NCBI GenBank assembly: GCA_012729755.1
Contig: JAAYCN010000068.1
Location: forward strand, 1-64,000
Origin: Chloroflexota bacterium
Lineage (GTDB): Bacteria > Chloroflexota > Anaerolineae > Anaerolineales > Anaerolineaceae
Direction: 5' to 3'
DNA length: 64,000 bases
A program made the position numbers and the translations under genes. This document shows, piece after piece, positions 61,901 through 64,000 of this stretch; position 1 is the first letter of the stretch; the number at the start of each line of letters is the position of its first letter. A model generated the notes under the pieces. It saw nothing but the letters and a program-made list of their open reading frames with translations, searched no databases and was not told the DNA's origin.

Positions 61901-64000
61901 TTCCGCTTGTTTTTCTGGGGATGTCTGGCCTAAAGGATCGGGGCTATGGTTTCGCAAGACTGGCCGGAATCCTGCTGTTTGGTTTTGTTGCTTTTAATCT
62001 TGGCTCTGCGGGCTTTGCTGTTACAAGAAATCTGTTGTTGATGATTTTGGTTGGTCTGGCGCTGTTGAGCCTGGTTTTGTATTTTCTGAATTGGCAGAAA
62101 ATCATCCAGTTTATTAAGCACAACTGGAAGCGCTTGTTGGTTATTGAGCTGGTTGCGCTGATCTGTTTTGGGTTCTTCCTGTGGATAAGAACGCAGAACC
62201 CTGATCTCTGGCATCCGTCCAAGGGCGGCGAGAAACCCATGGATTTTTCATACCTTAACGCGATCATTAAAAGTGAGAATTTTCCGCCATATGATCCTTG
62301 GTATGCCGGCGGGTATATTAATTATTACTATTACGGGCTGTTGCTTGTCGCCATGCCGGTGAAGCTGTTTGGGATCATTCCGGCGAGCGCTTACAACATC
62401 ATTTTGCCGTTATGGTACGCGATTACGATGGTTGGGGCATACAGCATTGGATACAACCTGTATGCTTCCATTGCTCAGACGAGAAATCTTCAGAAACGAA
62501 CCGGGATGTGGAGCACGGTTTCAGGGGTCATCACAGCTGTTTTCCTTGGCTTCTTGGGAAACCTGGGGGAAGTGAAGCTGCTTTCAGAAGTATTCAGAGG
62601 GCTGGGCGGGGGGCCGCTTTTTAATCCTGACGCGTCTTTTGTTCAGCAGGCGATCTGGTTCTTCAGGGGAATTGGCCAATATCTGAAAAAAGTTCCATAT
62701 CCGATGGACCCTGGGGCCTGGTATTGGAATCCGAGCCGGGCAATTCCGGGCGATGTGATCACTGAATTTCCATATTTCACTTTTATTTACGCTGATTTGC
62801 ATGCTCACCTGATCGCGATGCCGATTGTTATTTTCGTGGTGGGTTGGACGCTGTCCTTCTTGTTGTCAAAGGGAAGATGGGGCGAGAATCGCCGCGAGAA
62901 CTTGTGTGGTTTGCTGATCAGTTTGCTGCTTGGTGGTCTGGTTATTGGTGCAATCAAACCGACCAATACCTGGGATTTCTATACATTTTTGATTCTCGGC
63001 TGTGCAGTTATCGCGTTCGTGGGGTGGAAGTATGGGTTGTCGGTTTTGCCGCGAATCAAACGTATGTCTCCGCAGCTTTCTAAACTGATGCAGATCGGGA
63101 TGACCATATTCGTGTTCATTTTTCTGAGTTACGCGCTTTATCAACCTTTTAATAGTCAATTTCATCCTGGTTTCAGCAAGGTTGGTATGTGGAGCGGGGA
63201 AAAAACTCCGATCAAATCCTATCTGACGCATTGGGGGGTGATTTTGTTCACCATTGTCAGCTGGTTTGTTTGGGAAAGCTATCGCTGGATGGCGCGCACA
63301 CCGGTCAGCTTCTTTAAAAAATTGAAACGATATCGCCAAACCGTCACAATAGTCGGAGTCGTTTTCAGTTTGGCGTTCTTGCTGCTGCTTGTCTTAAAAG
63401 TCAAAATTGCCCTGATCGCCGTCCCGTTGTGTGTTTGGGCATTGCTGCTGCTGTTGATCCCTCAGCAGAGTGATGTTAAACGGTTCATGCTTTTCATCGT
63501 GGGCACTGGTCTGTTGTTGACTTTAATGGTGGAAGTGGTCTATCTCGAAGGCGAGATTGGGCGCATGAACACGGTCTTTAAGTTTTATCTGCAGGCATGG
63601 CTGCTATTAACGCTGGTAAGCGGAGCGGCTATTGTCAGCTTATTGCGCGCGCATTCACGCTGGAAATTGCATGAACAACTATTATTCCAGGTTCCGCTGA
63701 TGATTCTGGTTGCTGGCGCGCTGCTCTTTCCCATGTTGGGCACGATTTCGAAGGTGAAAGATCGTATTGTTCCTGATGCCTCGCAGGGGATTGACGGAAT
63801 GGGATATATGCAGACAGCCTGGAATTTTGACATGGGTGTAAACATGGACCTGTCACAGGATTATCGCGCAATTCTCTGGCTGCAGGACAATGTAAGCGGC
63901 TCTCCGGTGATTTTGGAGGGTTTCAGAGGCTATGAATATCGTTGGAATAACCGGATGACCATCTATACTGGCCTGCCTGGCGTGGTTGGATGGAATTATC
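58984..64000 (+). CDS. giant DUF2298 (YYY) membrane protein with N-terminal GT39-like region, partial
   Basis: An open frame of at least 1672 codons running off the right edge, so it is missing from the ORF track. Residues about 1-450 look like a GT39/PMT-type multi-spanning glycosyltransferase (KHLHPDERFLSDVLSRIEP after TM1, RALSALADSITILLVFLI, WQSTAWVKSMRYFLLIYPLL). About 450-950 is a soluble extracytoplasmic part. From about 955 a second polytopic unit of the DUF2298/Chlor_Arch_YYY family appears, with HPSKGGEKPMDFSYLN, GGYINYYYYGLL and IYADLHAHLIAMP. It probably transfers a sugar from a polyprenyl donor to a surface acceptor (inference). The start is uncertain: ATG 58984 or 58999, neither with a strong ribosome binding site. 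Confidence 0.85.
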   Translation, partial: METTGMQPKSIGHRTRQTHTVWQKVLICLFLVLIMMGGVFLRTYNIDWDQGKHLHPDERFLSDVLSRIEPVQADVSYFDTSQSNLNPGNKGLDFFVYGTAPIFIIRYLGELTGQVGYDRITYLGRALSALADSITILLVFLIAQRLYNWKVGLLAAAFYACAVLPIQQAHFMTVDTFTSTFGMLTVYAAVLIAQLKWAENWRIPNHSKWKVVWPYLLFGVGLGLATASKINAISLALLLPIIEIIRSQKAADDEKGTILLWGVGYCLLAAVASFLVFRVAQPYAFNGPGFINVSINPKWLAAMQSLRAQSSGNVDFPPALQWARRNWWFSIKNLALWGIGLPFALAALAGFALMARGMIKYRQWEHLPLWLWTLFYFLWQSTAWVKSMRYFLLIYPLLAILAAWGIFRLVDRSNDFRQKKLRLSVGLLKKAGIVLGVLAILGSAAWAFSFTRIYSRQHTRVDASEWIYANIPGPINLISSQGGNQQSQPLPVRIFDQVHPGEIYYFPFTVDYSGRLQSFMIPKVWTTERITAPVNFSAEVFDGVNSISGRVSAKYVQPDDGSMVTAVSFIFEMPVTVNPGRQYSLHLINESPDLPVLMREAPQITLIRDDNNMSAVKVLNKIVETIRSGKPVHLQYYLETAQVIEKMRLPFVADLSQTPGLKTLKISLILGESVAVAEAQSEFLNLGDGRGEALEISFNQPLVVSQPGVLSIDLELVAGDGQLAIFQYAPAHESTWDDALPLILSGLSAYNSDSGLLRDDLNLELYWPDDDSKLQRLLNTLDNADYVFISSNRQWGTTTRVPERYPLTTAYYQGLMGCPAQVDVVTCYNNAIPGMYTGRFGFELIKTQTSYPTFMGWSFNDQFAEEAFSVYDHPKVLIFKKTADYDRKTVEDFLSQVDLTKVVFLTPKQADTYKPESGNSADLLSLSPERWAKERETGTWTELFNRDSLLNQNPILSVAVFYLFASLLGLIAFPLVFLGMSGLKDRGYGFARLAGILLFGFVAFNLGSAGFAVTRNLLLMILVGLALLSLVLYFLNWQKIIQFIKHNWKRLLVIELVALICFGFFLWIRTQNPDLWHPSKGGEKPMDFSYLNAIIKSENFPPYDPWYAGGYINYYYYGLLLVAMPVKLFGIIPASAYNIILPLWYAITMVGAYSIGYNLYASIAQTRNLQKRTGMWSTVSGVITAVFLGFLGNLGEVKLLSEVFRGLGGGPLFNPDASFVQQAIWFFRGIGQYLKKVPYPMDPGAWYWNPSRAIPGDVITEFPYFTFIYADLHAHLIAMPIVIFVVGWTLSFLLSKGRWGENRRENLCGLLISLLLGGLVIGAIKPTNTWDFYTFLILGCAVIAFVGWKYGLSVLPRIKRMSPQLSKLMQIGMTIFVFIFLSYALYQPFNSQFHPGFSKVGMWSGEKTPIKSYLTHWGVILFTIVSWFVWESYRWMARTPVSFFKKLKRYRQTVTIVGVVFSLAFLLLLVLKVKIALIAVPLCVWALLLLLIPQQSDVKRFMLFIVGTGLLLTLMVEVVYLEGEIGRMNTVFKFYLQAWLLLTLVSGAAIVSLLRAHSRWKLHEQLLFQVPLMILVAGALLFPMLGTISKVKDRIVPDASQGIDGMGYMQTAWNFDMGVNMDLSQDYRAILWLQDNVSGSPVILEGFRGYEYRWNNRMTIYTGLPGVVGWNY

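Overview
The window reads as a chromosomal segment of a strictly anaerobic, amino-acid- and purine-using bacterium of the Chloroflexota, most likely class Anaerolineae. This is inferred from gene content, not from a marker-gene comparison. The indicators are a giant membrane protein of the DUF2298 family carrying the GGYINYYYYG motif, topoisomerase I with a fused N-terminal DUF5679 zinc ribbon, a mevalonate kinase/isopentenyl phosphate kinase pair, and several genes with a -10 box directly before the ATG and no ribosome binding site. No insertion sequence, prophage, CRISPR array or rRNA was seen.

Layout. (1) 252-8109, plus: a molybdenum/tungsten cofactor island. It holds two MoeA paralogues (one fused to a periplasmic-binding-like domain), moaC, moaA and a MOSC-MogA fusion, then a tungstate-type ABC transporter (tupABC) behind a candidate Moco/Tuco riboswitch. 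(2) 8432-17330, plus: a complete ornithine oxidative fermentation operon (ord, ortA, ortB, oraS, oraE, a MutL-like ATPase, ornithine racemase) ending in an alanine racemase, which fits the D-alanine the pathway should release. (3) 17443-31038: two divergent transcription units around a PucR regulator. Minus strand: amidase, three-subunit molybdenum hydroxylase (XDH type) and NCS2 nucleobase permease. Plus strand: pucR, DUF2877 (AllH-like), FdrA (AllF-like), an unlisted 58-codon ORF, DUF1116 (AllG-like) and a cyclase-family hydrolase. This is the best candidate for an undescribed pathway: Mo-dependent hydroxylation of an N-heterocycle, ring/amide hydrolysis and carbamoyl transfer. (4) 31122-34022: a class III CoA-transferase, tRNA-Arg(TCG), and a membrane-anchored serine hydrolase. 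(5) 34502-37797: mtnA, a PfkB sugar/nucleoside kinase and ahcY, forming a SAM by-product salvage unit. (6) 37869-41250, minus: recA with a palindrome in its promoter, a DUF1015 protein and DegV. (7) 41409-48897, plus: ffh, rpsP, khpA, rimM, dprA, topA and a two-TM protein of unknown role. (8) 48941-53246, minus: ubiA-type prenyltransferase, mevalonate kinase, isopentenyl phosphate kinase, dGTPase and greA. (9) 53355-64000, plus: lepA followed by overlapping cell-surface genes (flippase-like protein, GT4 glycosyltransferase, two methyltransferases) and the DUF2298 giant, which runs off the right edge and is absent from the ORF track because it has no stop in the window.

The pieces fit together: the cofactor and tungstate/molybdate uptake genes can serve the molybdenum hydroxylase 11 kb downstream. 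Ornithine and purine-type compounds would supply carbon, nitrogen and energy without oxygen. Isoprenoid precursors and prenyl-phosphate sugar chemistry connect to the surface-glycan operon at the right end.
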